Virus record (IMG/VR): IMGVR_UViG_3300001846_000239
Location: 1 to 64,000 of that record
Source: a virus
Strand: one strand, 5' to 3'
Length of the DNA stretch: 64,000 nucleotides
Position 1 is the first letter of the stretch, and every line of letters starts with the position of its first letter. The notes under the pieces were generated by a model that had not been told where the DNA came from, did no database searches, and saw only the letters and a list, made by a program, of their open reading frames with translations. The position numbers were made by a program, and so were the translations under genes. Positions 40,845-48,430 of this stretch are shown piece after piece.

Positions 40845-41080
40845 ACCAAGAAGCCTTGATTATAACAATGGAAGAATGTGGTGAGTTGATCCAAGCATGT
40901 AGTAAAGTTATAAGATCAAAAGGTGATACAAAGTATATACATAATCTGCAAGATGAAATCGGTGATGTGATGTGTATGATCGAAATCCTTAAGAAACATA
41001 ACTTTGTAACTGATGAACAAATTGAAAATCGCATAGAAGTAAAAATGAACAAATTGAAAAAGTGGAGCACTTTATTATGA
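40841..41080 (+). CDS. Small MazG-like NTP pyrophosphatase
   Basis: 79 residues. ITMEECGELIQACSKVIR (E-E-x-x-E-x-x-Q) and NLQDEIGDVMCMIEIL (E-x-x-D) form the classic MazG metal site. It is the third nucleotide-pyrophosphatase-like gene in the window (with 33121 and 35880). It overlaps neighbours by 4 nt on both sides. Confidence 0.8.
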   Translation: MNQEALIITMEECGELIQACSKVIRSKGDTKYIHNLQDEIGDVMCMIEILKKHNFVTDEQIENRIEVKMNKLKKWSTLL

Positions 41081-42030
41081 TAACCGGAACTTTTAGTAAA
41101 ATACCTAAAAAGAAAAATAGTCATGGTTATGGTTGGGCAAGAACCTGGTCAGAAAATCTAGGAGTCGGTATTAATCATGAAGGTGATTTTACCGAAGTTT
41201 TATATTTAGATCATGGAGTTAATTTTGGAGGATCTCTAAACTTATTCGGAGGTTTTACTCCAGACCTTGAACGTAGAATTAACAACTTTCTAAAAGCACG
41301 ATACGTATATTCACTAGATATTGATATGCCAGATTATGGTGAAATGTTAAAGAAAAGAAAGGATGTAGTAGACAAAGGATGGTGTGATCTAGTTTCAGCC
41401 AAATGTAAATCAGCAAAGACTCTAAAATCTACCGATATCTCTGAACTGAGATGGTTAACTATCGGTGATTCTCATACTGCCGCATACGCAAAAGATAGAT
41501 CTATGGTAATAAAAACTAATGGATTGACACTCAATGGTCAAATCAGAACTGCATTTGATTATGTCACGGACCACATTCAACAATGTATGCCTTCAGGTGT
41601 TACAATGTCATTTGGTAATATAGATATTAGGCATCACGTTTGCAGACTCGGTGTAGATATCGAAGGAATGCTAATTGCTTGGAAAAAGTATGGTGATAGA
41701 CTAGAAGATCGTGGTATTATTGTCGAATATGCAACACCATGGCCAATCGAATACGAAGAGAGAAAACTACCTAAAACTGGTTATTATAAAGGTCAACCGT
41801 TTTGGGGAACTCGCGATGAAAGAATCAACGTCTTAAATAAATGGATTTCAATTATGGATGATCTAGGTATGAAAAGGGTTGAATATCCATCGGAATGGCT
41901 CACTATGGATGGTGAGAAATATGCCAAGGATATTATGGAAAGCGTGTCATCTGTACACTTATCTCCTGAATGTTATAGAAGAAAAAATTGGGGAATTAAC
42001 TGTGTACAATTAACAGATTTCATGTTATAA
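41077..42030 (+). CDS. SGNH/GDSL-like hydrolase family protein
   Basis: 317 residues from the ATG at 41077, which overlaps the previous stop (ATGA); a GTG at 41062 is less likely. LRWLTIGDSHTAAY (GDSHT at 130-134) is SGNH block I, SFGNIDIRHHVCR fits block III, and SSVHLSPECY fits block V with the His. It may be an acyl or other ester hydrolase or transferase. An early promoter for the next operon overlaps its 3' end. Confidence 0.6.
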   Translation: MITGTFSKIPKKKNSHGYGWARTWSENLGVGINHEGDFTEVLYLDHGVNFGGSLNLFGGFTPDLERRINNFLKARYVYSLDIDMPDYGEMLKKRKDVVDKGWCDLVSAKCKSAKTLKSTDISELRWLTIGDSHTAAYAKDRSMVIKTNGLTLNGQIRTAFDYVTDHIQQCMPSGVTMSFGNIDIRHHVCRLGVDIEGMLIAWKKYGDRLEDRGIIVEYATPWPIEYEERKLPKTGYYKGQPFWGTRDERINVLNKWISIMDDLGMKRVEYPSEWLTMDGEKYAKDIMESVSSVHLSPECYRRKNWGINCVQLTDFML

Positions 42031-42031
42031 T
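42003..42031 (+). promoter_or_regulatory. Early promoter overlapping the 41077 stop codon
   Basis: TGTACA (42003-42008), 17-nt spacer, TATAAT (42026-42031); the -10 contains the TAA stop of the SGNH gene. It drives bS21, uvsX and gene 41. Confidence 0.85.
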
Positions 42032-42062
42032 ATACACATTAAATTAATAAAAGAAGGAAAAT

Positions 42063-42332
42063 ATGCCAAGTATAAATTTGAAAGCACAACCACGGAAGTT
42101 TCGTAAAGGTAAGAAAAACAACCGGCCTCCACAGGATATGCCGTTTGATGTTGCATTACGAAAGTTCAAAAAGGCTGTAGAAGCTGCAGGTATTCTACAA
42201 GATGTTCGTAGAAAAGAATATTATGAAAAACCAACAGCAAAACGTAAGCGCAAAAAAGCCGAAGCAATCGCGCGCCATAAGAGACAATTAAGAGCTCAAG
42301 AGCAAACACAGTTCGGCAGGAGAAAACGATAA
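42063..42332 (+). CDS. rpsU: Ribosomal protein bS21
   Basis: 89 residues. [49 protein letters not shown] follows bacterial S21 (PFD-x-A-L-R-R-F-K-R...R-R-x-E-x-Y-E-K-P-T-x-x-R-K-R-K). Phage-encoded bS21 is known in some marine phages. It could bias translation initiation by entering 30S subunits. The SD AGAAGGAAA is strong, and it is the first gene of the uvsX operon. Confidence 0.93.
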   Translation: MPSINLKAQPRKFRKGKKNNRPPQDMPFDVALRKFKKAVEAAGILQDVRRKEYYEKPTAKRKRKKAEAIARHKRQLRAQEQTQFGRRKR

Positions 42333-43387
42333 TGTCAGTAATGGACAAACTAAAAAAGAACTCTAAGATTAAAACCTCGGAGGTTCTTAAGGAATCCGTT
42401 TTCTTTAGTGATAAAGAAATGATTCCTACAGATGTACCAATGATCAATGTTGCATTATCAGGCGATCCCGATGGTGGATTAACACCTGGTTTGACAGTAT
42501 TGGCTGGTCCATCTAAGCACTTCAAAACGTCATTCGCTTTATTGATGGCGAGTGCGTATATGAAAAAACATGATGATGCAGTATTACTATTTTATGATTC
42601 AGAATTTGGTTCACCACAATCATACTTTGAATCTTTTGATATCGATACTGGTAGAGTATTACACACTCCGATTACGGATGTGGAACAATTGAAATTTGAT
42701 TTAGTTAATCAATTAGAAAATATTGAACGTAGTGATAAAGTAATTGTTGTTATCGATTCTATTGGTAACCTAGCTTCTAAGAAAGAACTAGAAGATGCAT
42801 TGAATGAAAAATCAGTGGCTGATATGTCTCGAGCTAAAGCACTTAAAGGATTGTTTAGAATGGTAACTCCATATCTAGCAATGAAAAATATTCCTTTGCT
42901 TGCAGTAAACCATACGTATCAAGAGATCGGTTTATTCCCTAAAGCTATCGTATCAGGTGGTACAGGGATTTATTATTCAGCAGATAATATCTGGATTCTT
43001 GGTCGTCAACAACAAAAACAAGGTACCGAAGTAAAAGGTTACAACTTTGTTATTAACGTAGAAAAATCAAGATTTGTAAAAGAGAAATCTAAAATCCCAA
43101 TTAGTGTAACATGGGAAGGTGGTATCGAAACTTATTCGGGTCTACTTGATGTTGCATTGGCTGGTGGTTATGTACAAAAACCAAGTAATGGTTGGTATTG
43201 TAGAGTTGATCAAGACACAAGAGAATTGATTGAACCCAAAGTTCGTGAAAAAGATACATTGACTGCTGCATTCTGGAATCCAATCTTTGAAGAAACTAAT
43301 TTCAAAGAGTTCTTGATCGGTCATTATCAGATCGGACATAAACCATTGTTTGACGTAGAAATCGATTTGGAGCAAGAGGATGGATAG
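42332..43387 (+). CDS. uvsX: Recombinase UvsX
   Basis: 351 residues, RecA-like. Walker A GPSKHFKT at 59-66 has the special T4 UvsX form; VVIDSIGNLASK is the Walker B strand. The N terminus VPMINVALSGDPDGGLTPGLT is typical. It performs strand exchange with UvsY (14055). The start overlaps the bS21 stop and the end overlaps the next gene. Confidence 0.95.
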   Translation: MSVMDKLKKNSKIKTSEVLKESVFFSDKEMIPTDVPMINVALSGDPDGGLTPGLTVLAGPSKHFKTSFALLMASAYMKKHDDAVLLFYDSEFGSPQSYFESFDIDTGRVLHTPITDVEQLKFDLVNQLENIERSDKVIVVIDSIGNLASKKELEDALNEKSVADMSRAKALKGLFRMVTPYLAMKNIPLLAVNHTYQEIGLFPKAIVSGGTGIYYSADNIWILGRQQQKQGTEVKGYNFVINVEKSRFVKEKSKIPISVTWEGGIETYSGLLDVALAGGYVQKPSNGWYCRVDQDTRELIEPKVREKDTLTAAFWNPIFEETNFKEFLIGHYQIGHKPLFDVEIDLEQEDG

Positions 43388-43682
43388 TCATTTTATTGTA
43401 CAAGAACATCCCGGTTCTGATTTTTACGCGATACATTTGACTGAAGATTCACCATATCCTGGGGTAAGATTTATTTATGGAACCGTTTCTATTAAAGAAG
43501 ATCCCAACCTAGGATTTGCGACATTGTCATTTTCATATAATATCAATGATCCAGGTGAATATGAACATGATTTATTGAAAGACGACGAGGATTTTAACAA
43601 TTACCTCGGAGAGTTATTAACCCATATTATTGAACAAGGAACAATAGAACGTGCAGAACGAGATACCGACACACGTACTTAG
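43380..43682 (+). CDS. Conserved hypothetical protein between uvsX and 41
   Basis: 100 residues, beta-rich and acidic (FIVQEHPGSDFYAIHL, then ATLSFSYNIND, then a C-terminal helix). It occurs between uvsX and gene 41, overlaps both, and has no recognised domain. The conserved position suggests a replication-linked role, but this is inference. Confidence 0.65.
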   Translation: MDSHFIVQEHPGSDFYAIHLTEDSPYPGVRFIYGTVSIKEDPNLGFATLSFSYNINDPGEYEHDLLKDDEDFNNYLGELLTHIIEQGTIERAERDTDTRT

Positions 43683-45039
43683 TCATCTACTGAATAACGA
43701 AGAATACTGTAGACGCGTAATCCCATATATTCAAAAAGAATATTTTGAGGGTTCGCATAAAATAGTATTCGATCTTATTGTAGACTTTGTAGCTAAACAT
43801 AATAAACTACCAACAGGTAGAGTATTAGATATTGAGCTACAAAAAGTATCTGCGCCAGAAGATGTTCTAAATCAGTCATCGATATTGATTAGTGAAATCA
43901 ATAGTAAGACTGATCTAGATACTGACTATTTGATTAATGAAACTGAGAAATGGTGTAAAGATAGAGCTGTATATCTTGCTATTATGGATTCTATCAACAT
44001 TATTGACGGTAAAGATAAAGAAAGAACTGAGGGAGCAATTCCTGACATTCTATCTAATGCGTTAGGTGTATCTTTTGATCAAGCTATTGGTCATGACTAT
44101 ATTGATGATTCGGATAGTCGTTTTGATTTTTATACTAAAGTGGAAGAAAGACTACCATGGGATTTGGAATACTTTAATAAAATTACAAAAGGTGGCATCC
44201 CAAATAAAACACTCAATGTTTGTTTGGCAGGTACGGGTGTAGGTAAATCTTTGTTTATGTGTCACAATGCGGCATCTGTGTTACAACAAGGGAAAAATGT
44301 TCTTTACATCACTATGGAAATGGCTGAAGAGAGAATTGCTGAACGTATCGACGCTAATCTAATGGATTTGCCAATTCAGCAACTTGAGTCATTACCTAAA
44401 GATGTATTTTCTGAAAAGATTCAGAAGATTGCTAAAGGCACAATCGGTAAACTATTAATTAAAGAATATCCAACGGGTGCTGCGCATTCTGGTCACTTTA
44501 GAGCTTTACTAAATGAATTAAAATTGAAGAAGAAATTTAAGCCTGATATCATTTATGTAGATTATCTTAATATATGTTCGTCTTCTCGTATGAAGGCAAT
44601 GGGTGGAAGTATAAATAGTTACACTTACGTAAAAGCAATCGCAGAAGAATTACGTGGTTTAGCAATTGAGTTTAATGTCCCAATCATGACAGCAACTCAA
44701 ACAACAAGATCGGGTTATAGTAATACTGATGTTGGTTTGGAAGATACATCCGAATCCTTCGGTTTGCCTGCAACGGCTGATTTGATGTTTGCTTTGATTG
44801 CTACAGAAGAACTAGATGAGTTAAATCAGGTAATGGTAAAACAATTAAAAAACCGTTACAACGATCCCACAAAATATAAACGTTTTGTGATAGGAATAGA
44901 TCGTGCAAGAATGAAGTTGTACGATGTTGAAGAGTCGGCTCAATCGGATATTATGTCTGATATGAGCATCCCCGATAAACCAATTGCAACGTGGGGGGAT
45001 AATGAAAAGAAAGACACGTTTGCAGATTTTCAAGTATAG
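43651..45039 (+). CDS. 41: Replicative helicase gp41 (DnaB-like)
   Basis: 462 residues from the GTG at 43651, with AAGGA about 10 nt upstream. The N terminus (LSHLLNNEEYCRRVIPYIQKEYFEG) matches gp41. Walker A AGTGVGKS near residues 193-200, DYLNICSSSRMKAMGG and TATQTTRSGY are DnaB-family motifs. It overlaps the previous gene by 32 nt. It is the replication fork helicase. Confidence 0.94.
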   Translation: MQNEIPTHVLSHLLNNEEYCRRVIPYIQKEYFEGSHKIVFDLIVDFVAKHNKLPTGRVLDIELQKVSAPEDVLNQSSILISEINSKTDLDTDYLINETEKWCKDRAVYLAIMDSINIIDGKDKERTEGAIPDILSNALGVSFDQAIGHDYIDDSDSRFDFYTKVEERLPWDLEYFNKITKGGIPNKTLNVCLAGTGVGKSLFMCHNAASVLQQGKNVLYITMEMAEERIAERIDANLMDLPIQQLESLPKDVFSEKIQKIAKGTIGKLLIKEYPTGAAHSGHFRALLNELKLKKKFKPDIIYVDYLNICSSSRMKAMGGSINSYTYVKAIAEELRGLAIEFNVPIMTATQTTRSGYSNTDVGLEDTSESFGLPATADLMFALIATEELDELNQVMVKQLKNRYNDPTKYKRFVIGIDRARMKLYDVEESAQSDIMSDMSIPDKPIATWGDNEKKDTFADFQV

Positions 45040-45048
45040 GAGATGATT

Positions 45049-45213
45049 ATGTTAGATTGGATTAAAGCAAGAATCGCAGAAAGAACATCACTAGATGGAC
45101 TTTCACTTATTGTAATTTGTGGTTCAGTAATCTTATTTGGCGGTATTGCCAAATTATTGGCTTGGGCTGGATTAGCCTGGGGTGTTTATACATTAGTAAA
45201 AGAAGAGGGCTAA
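45049..45213 (+). CDS. Small membrane protein (54 aa)
   Basis: 54 residues from the ATG at 45049 with AGGAGA 5 nt upstream. LSLIVICGSVILFGGIAKLLAWAGLAWGVYTLV gives one long or two short hydrophobic segments. It lies between helicase and thyX. Similar small hydrophobic proteins are common in this position in marine T4-like phages; function unknown. Confidence 0.65.
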   Translation: MLDWIKARIAERTSLDGLSLIVICGSVILFGGIAKLLAWAGLAWGVYTLVKEEG

Positions 45214-45220
45214 TAATACC

Positions 45221-45880
45221 ATGTTTAATGTGCGAGTTGTTTCACACAGTAAACCGGCAATCGGTGTGGAGTTAAAAGATGATTTGTTACAAATGGTTGC
45301 GTATTGCGCAAGAGTATCAAATCCAGGAAATCAAAGCAACGAAGAAACTGCCGAAAAATTAGTCAAGTATTTGATTAAACATCAGCACTGGTCTCCACTA
45401 GAGATGGCCAGTGTCTGCATGGAAATCGAGACCACAAGGGATATTGCTAGACAAATTCTTAGACATCGATCTTTTTCGTTTCAAGAATTTAGTCAGCGAT
45501 ATGCCGATCCAACACAAGATCTAAGCTTTGTTACACGTGAAGCCAGATTACAAGACAATAAGAATAGACAAAACTCATTGTCAATCCCTATTGAAGATTC
45601 AATTCATCATATTTGGGAATCATACCAGGAAGTTATCATTGAGCGATGCAAACACGCTTATGAATGGGCTATCAATGCTGGTATTGCTAAAGAACAGGCT
45701 AGAGCAATTCTGCCTGAGGGACTAACAATGTCTCGTATGTACGTTAATGGAACATTGCGTTCTTGGATTCATTATATCCAATTGAGAGCAGGTAATGGTA
45801 CTCAGAAGGAACATCAGGAGATTGCTAAAGCTTGTGCAGAGGCAATTTATCAGATATTCCCGCTTGATGACGTTATATAA
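45221..45880 (+). CDS. thyX: Flavin-dependent thymidylate synthase ThyX
   Basis: 219 residues. The ThyX signature RHRSFSFQEFSQRY is at 81-94 (R-H-R-x(7)-S), followed by a C-terminal LRAGNGTQKEHQEIA block that contacts FAD and dUMP. It makes dTMP from dUMP, using dUMP from the dCMP deaminase at 36829. Its presence means the TS-family gene at 36179 is not needed for dTMP. Confidence 0.95.
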   Translation: MFNVRVVSHSKPAIGVELKDDLLQMVAYCARVSNPGNQSNEETAEKLVKYLIKHQHWSPLEMASVCMEIETTRDIARQILRHRSFSFQEFSQRYADPTQDLSFVTREARLQDNKNRQNSLSIPIEDSIHHIWESYQEVIIERCKHAYEWAINAGIAKEQARAILPEGLTMSRMYVNGTLRSWIHYIQLRAGNGTQKEHQEIAKACAEAIYQIFPLDDVI

Positions 45881-45892
45881 AATACTTTACAT

Positions 45893-45966
45893 ATAACAAA
45901 TATATCTAAAAAATGTATACTTTTTTTACAAAAACTGTTTACAACAGGTGAAAACTGTGGTATAAT
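45893..45966 (+). promoter_or_regulatory. Early promoter with extended upstream box, 45997 operon
   Basis: TTTACA (45938-45943), 17-nt spacer, TATAAT (45961-45966). The upstream 51 nt repeat the box at 20163-20213 (44/51 matches by hand) at exactly the same distance from the -10. Confidence 0.8.
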
Positions 45967-45996
45967 ATAACTATAAATTGACGAGGTACTTATAAT

Positions 45997-46170
45997 ATGA
46001 AATATAGTTTAGAAGACGTAATTAAAGGAATAGTTAAGGTCGACCTGACCGAAGCGCAAGTCAGGAGTCTTGTAGGTGCTCCTTCTCAAGAAGAGTCGGA
46101 GACCTGCATGTGCGGAAAGAAACTAAACGAATGTGACGAGTCATACGAACACATGACTCATGGAGTATAA
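45997..46170 (+). CDS. Small Cys-containing protein (57 aa)
   Basis: 57 residues, acidic; CMCGKKLNEC places three Cys in a possible small metal-binding knuckle, preceded by a helix (SLEDVIKGIVKVDLTEAQVRSLVG). It is the first gene after a strong early promoter, with GACGAGGT upstream. Family not recognised. Likely a host-interaction or regulatory protein by position only. Confidence 0.6.
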   Translation: MKYSLEDVIKGIVKVDLTEAQVRSLVGAPSQEESETCMCGKKLNECDESYEHMTHGV

Positions 46171-46172
46171 TT

Positions 46173-46475
46173 ATGAGATATAGTGACAGTTACGTAATGA
46201 CAGCTCACTGCGCTTCTGCAGGTGATATGTTAGAGGTTGAAACAATTAGAAAGACTGTATCGATCATCAATAAGCACAATAAAGCAAAAGAGATGATGAG
46301 AAACAGGATTAATCCGATGAATCCCATAGATCTTCCTAGATATAGAGTAAAGCTACAAGGAAGAGGTCCTAGGACTTCAGCGGCACTTTCGGATGGAAAA
46401 TATCCTAGAAAGTATGATCAATCTTTACCATTAAAACACGCAGAGAGAGTCGATGTCTATATTTACGAAATCTAA
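46173..46475 (+). CDS. Hypothetical basic protein (100 aa)
   Basis: 100 residues. A helical N-terminal half (MLEVETIRKTVSIINKHNKAKEMMRNR) is followed by a basic segment (YRVKLQGRGPRTSAAL, SDGKYPRKYD) with Arg/Lys/Gly character, and a final strand VDVYIYEI. No family recognised; nucleic-acid binding is possible from composition. It overlaps the next gene by 23 nt. Confidence 0.6.
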   Translation: MRYSDSYVMTAHCASAGDMLEVETIRKTVSIINKHNKAKEMMRNRINPMNPIDLPRYRVKLQGRGPRTSAALSDGKYPRKYDQSLPLKHAERVDVYIYEI

Positions 46476-46683
46476 GTTAAGAGCTTTTAAAGAAATTACG
46501 AAGTGGGAAGATAACACACCAAATCATACCTATATTCTAAATGAACAAGGTCATTGCGTTGGTTATCGGAAAACTAGTACAAAGGAATATATCCAATTTA
46601 AAAATCCTATGAAACAATTTTCAAAATCTCGTAGGAAATTTATTGAACTCAAACCCGTTGAAAAATATATGGTGAATGCATGA
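46453..46683 (+). CDS. Hypothetical basic protein (76 aa)
   Basis: 76 residues, Lys/Arg-rich (FTKSKLRAFKEITKWED, then YIQFKNPMKQFSKSRRKFIEL). No motif recognised. It overlaps the neighbouring ORFs at both ends; part of a run of tiny early genes. Confidence 0.55.
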   Translation: MSIFTKSKLRAFKEITKWEDNTPNHTYILNEQGHCVGYRKTSTKEYIQFKNPMKQFSKSRRKFIELKPVEKYMVNA

Positions 46684-46829
46684 ATTACAGCTTTAAAGTT
46701 TTCGCAATAAACCCTAAGGATAAAAGGTGCGTAGCTGAGTATATATTTGAACAATTGCAAGAAGCAATGAAGTTCGAACTTGGTATGCGCAAAAAAGGTT
46801 ACGAAACTAGAATAGAGCGGTTCATTTAA
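46680..46829 (+). CDS. Small hypothetical protein (49 aa)
   Basis: 49 residues; a strand (YSFKVFAINPKDKR) followed by a helix (VAEYIFEQLQEAMKFELGMRKKG). It overlaps the previous stop by 4 nt (ATGA). Function unknown. Confidence 0.5.
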   Translation: MNYSFKVFAINPKDKRCVAEYIFEQLQEAMKFELGMRKKGYETRIERFI

Positions 46830-46830
46830 T

Positions 46831-47019
46831 ATGCATGAATTTATTATATTTACCGTCTGTTGTATCGGATCCGGAATTATGTCGTATCGTATTGGACGTG
46901 AAGAAGGTGCCGCAAATACGGTTGATCTATTAGAGGATCTCGGAATAATTAATGTAGACGAAGATGGCGAAATAACGCCAAATAAGTTGTACGTGCCTAA
47001 ATATCAAGTTAAAAAATAG
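46831..47019 (+). CDS. Small membrane-anchored protein (62 aa)
   Basis: 62 residues. The N-terminal hydrophobic stretch (FIIFTVCCIGSGIMSYRIG) is a likely membrane anchor; the rest is acidic and soluble (EDLGIINVDEDGEITPNK). It starts 1 nt after the previous stop and ends right before the promoters of the leader-protein array. Confidence 0.55.
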   Translation: MHEFIIFTVCCIGSGIMSYRIGREEGAANTVDLLEDLGIINVDEDGEITPNKLYVPKYQVKK

Positions 47020-47059
47020 TATAAATAGTATTGTACAAATTCTACTGGAGTGTTATAAT
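47020..47059 (+). promoter_or_regulatory. Overlapping late and early promoters at the head of the leader-protein array
   Basis: Late-type TATAAATA at 47020-47027, followed by TGTACA (47032-47037), a 16-nt spacer and TATAAT (47054-47059). Early transcripts would start at about 47066, the A of the first ATG, so they may be leaderless. No SD lies at normal distance from the ATG. Confidence 0.65.
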
Positions 47060-47065
47060 ACTACT

Positions 47066-48430
47066 ATGAAAAGTTTTTTATCTTTTGAACCGTTAAACGA
47101 GGCGTCTAAGTTACAACCTAGTCAGCTAAAGAAACCGAATGCTGCAACTGGTGAAGCTCGGATCGATATCCTAGCAAGACTTATTCGAGATGGAAAGCCT
47201 CTTGAATTAGCTAAAGGCGGAACCTTTACTGTAACTGAAGTTGAAGATGCCTTGGCGCAAATTGAAATCTTTAAAAAACTTGGTAAAGCATTTAATCTCC
47301 ACGGAGACGGTAAAACAATTTCTACTTCCGAACTAGCCAAATCATCAGTATTTGGTGGCGGAAGTGGTGCAGGCGGTGGTACATTAAATACAAAAATCAC
47401 CGAATCACATCAGTGTGTTATATGTCAAGCAGTACTAGATCATGGTGTTCAGTCTAAGGAATACTTCGAAGATCCAAACGTGCTTAAAGATGCATATAAA
47501 AAAGTTGAAGTAGATGCATCCCTTGATGAAATTATGTCAGTTGATGAGACGTGGTTTCATTCGTCATATGAATCCGCTATATTACTTCTTAAAGAAGGTT
47601 ATATTAACAAAAACCAAGTATTCCACAGAAATAGTAAACTGATGAATTTAGTCTATGCACAGAAAAATATCGCATATAAAAATTCTGATCAGAAACCTGT
47701 TAAAGATGATAAGTGGAATCCAGGTGATATATGGGCAATTGAAAAAGGATTTAATGTAAAAGATCTAAACATAGATTCTATTGCCGGTTATAACAAATCA
47801 TTATTACAAGCTTTCGTTGATAGAAAACTAGTTGGTATATCACTCAAGCTTGTGAAAAAGAAAGCAAAAGCTAAAGTATATAATACACAAATTCCCCCCG
47901 ATACAGATGATCATAAGTTAGAAAGAATCACATTCCAAGGCGATAAGCGTGGAACTTTCTGGTCAAATAAAACAGGAACAGTTTTCTTCGATTCTGGAAA
48001 AATGGATTTCAGAGCCGGAACGCTAGGCGGTGCAATCAAAGCAGAAATTATTCTGAAAACAGCACGCGGTGGTGGTGCAGGTTATGGTGTAATGCTAGAT
48101 GCGGCTAAGCAAGTATTTAGAAAAACTATACCTACAAATAAAGCTATAAATAGAACAGCAAAAGATATTACTAAAAATAATAAAAGAGCACTTAGTGTCT
48201 TTTGGAAGCTATATAGTCATTTTTATAAAAACGACACTTATGAAAACTTTGAGAAAGAAATCAGTAAGAAAGATGTCTATTGGATCGGAGCCAAAATGCA
48301 AAGCTTGTATGTTTTGTATTATGTAGATACAAATACTGGCCCGAAAGCAAATAGATTTATTACTAAACTTGTTAATTACGCTGGATCTAAATTAGAAGAT
48401 TCTAGTGTATATGTTAAGGTGTATGAATAA
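47066..48430 (+). CDS. Large internal-protein candidate with capsid-targeting leader (454 aa)
   Basis: 454 residues. The start MKSFLSFEPLNEA resembles the T4 capsid-targeting leader, with an L-N-E cleavage site at Glu12. The middle contains VFGGGSGAGGG, a Cys pair (HQCVICQ), and long alpha/beta stretches (HRNSKLMNLVYAQKNIA, WNPGDIWAIEKGFNVKDLN). The WNPGDIWAI and Gly-rich SLKLVKKK-type segments recall large conserved proteins of marine myophages, but no enzyme class is recognised. It is first in the array. Confidence 0.65.
   Translation: MKSFLSFEPLNEASKLQPSQLKKPNAATGEARIDILARLIRDGKPLELAKGGTFTVTEVEDALAQIEIFKKLGKAFNLHGDGKTISTSELAKSSVFGGGSGAGGGTLNTKITESHQCVICQAVLDHGVQSKEYFEDPNVLKDAYKKVEVDASLDEIMSVDETWFHSSYESAILLLKEGYINKNQVFHRNSKLMNLVYAQKNIAYKNSDQKPVKDDKWNPGDIWAIEKGFNVKDLNIDSIAGYNKSLLQAFVDRKLVGISLKLVKKKAKAKVYNTQIPPDTDDHKLERITFQGDKRGTFWSNKTGTVFFDSGKMDFRAGTLGGAIKAEIILKTARGGGAGYGVMLDAAKQVFRKTIPTNKAINRTAKDITKNNKRALSVFWKLYSHFYKNDTYENFEKEISKKDVYWIGAKMQSLYVLYYVDTNTGPKANRFITKLVNYAGSKLEDSSVYVKVYE

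Noticed and set aside
44610-44617. TATAAATA inside gene 41, and another at 48145-48152 inside the ligase-array region
   Set aside because: Both are in the middle of long coding regions, not near a downstream gene start.
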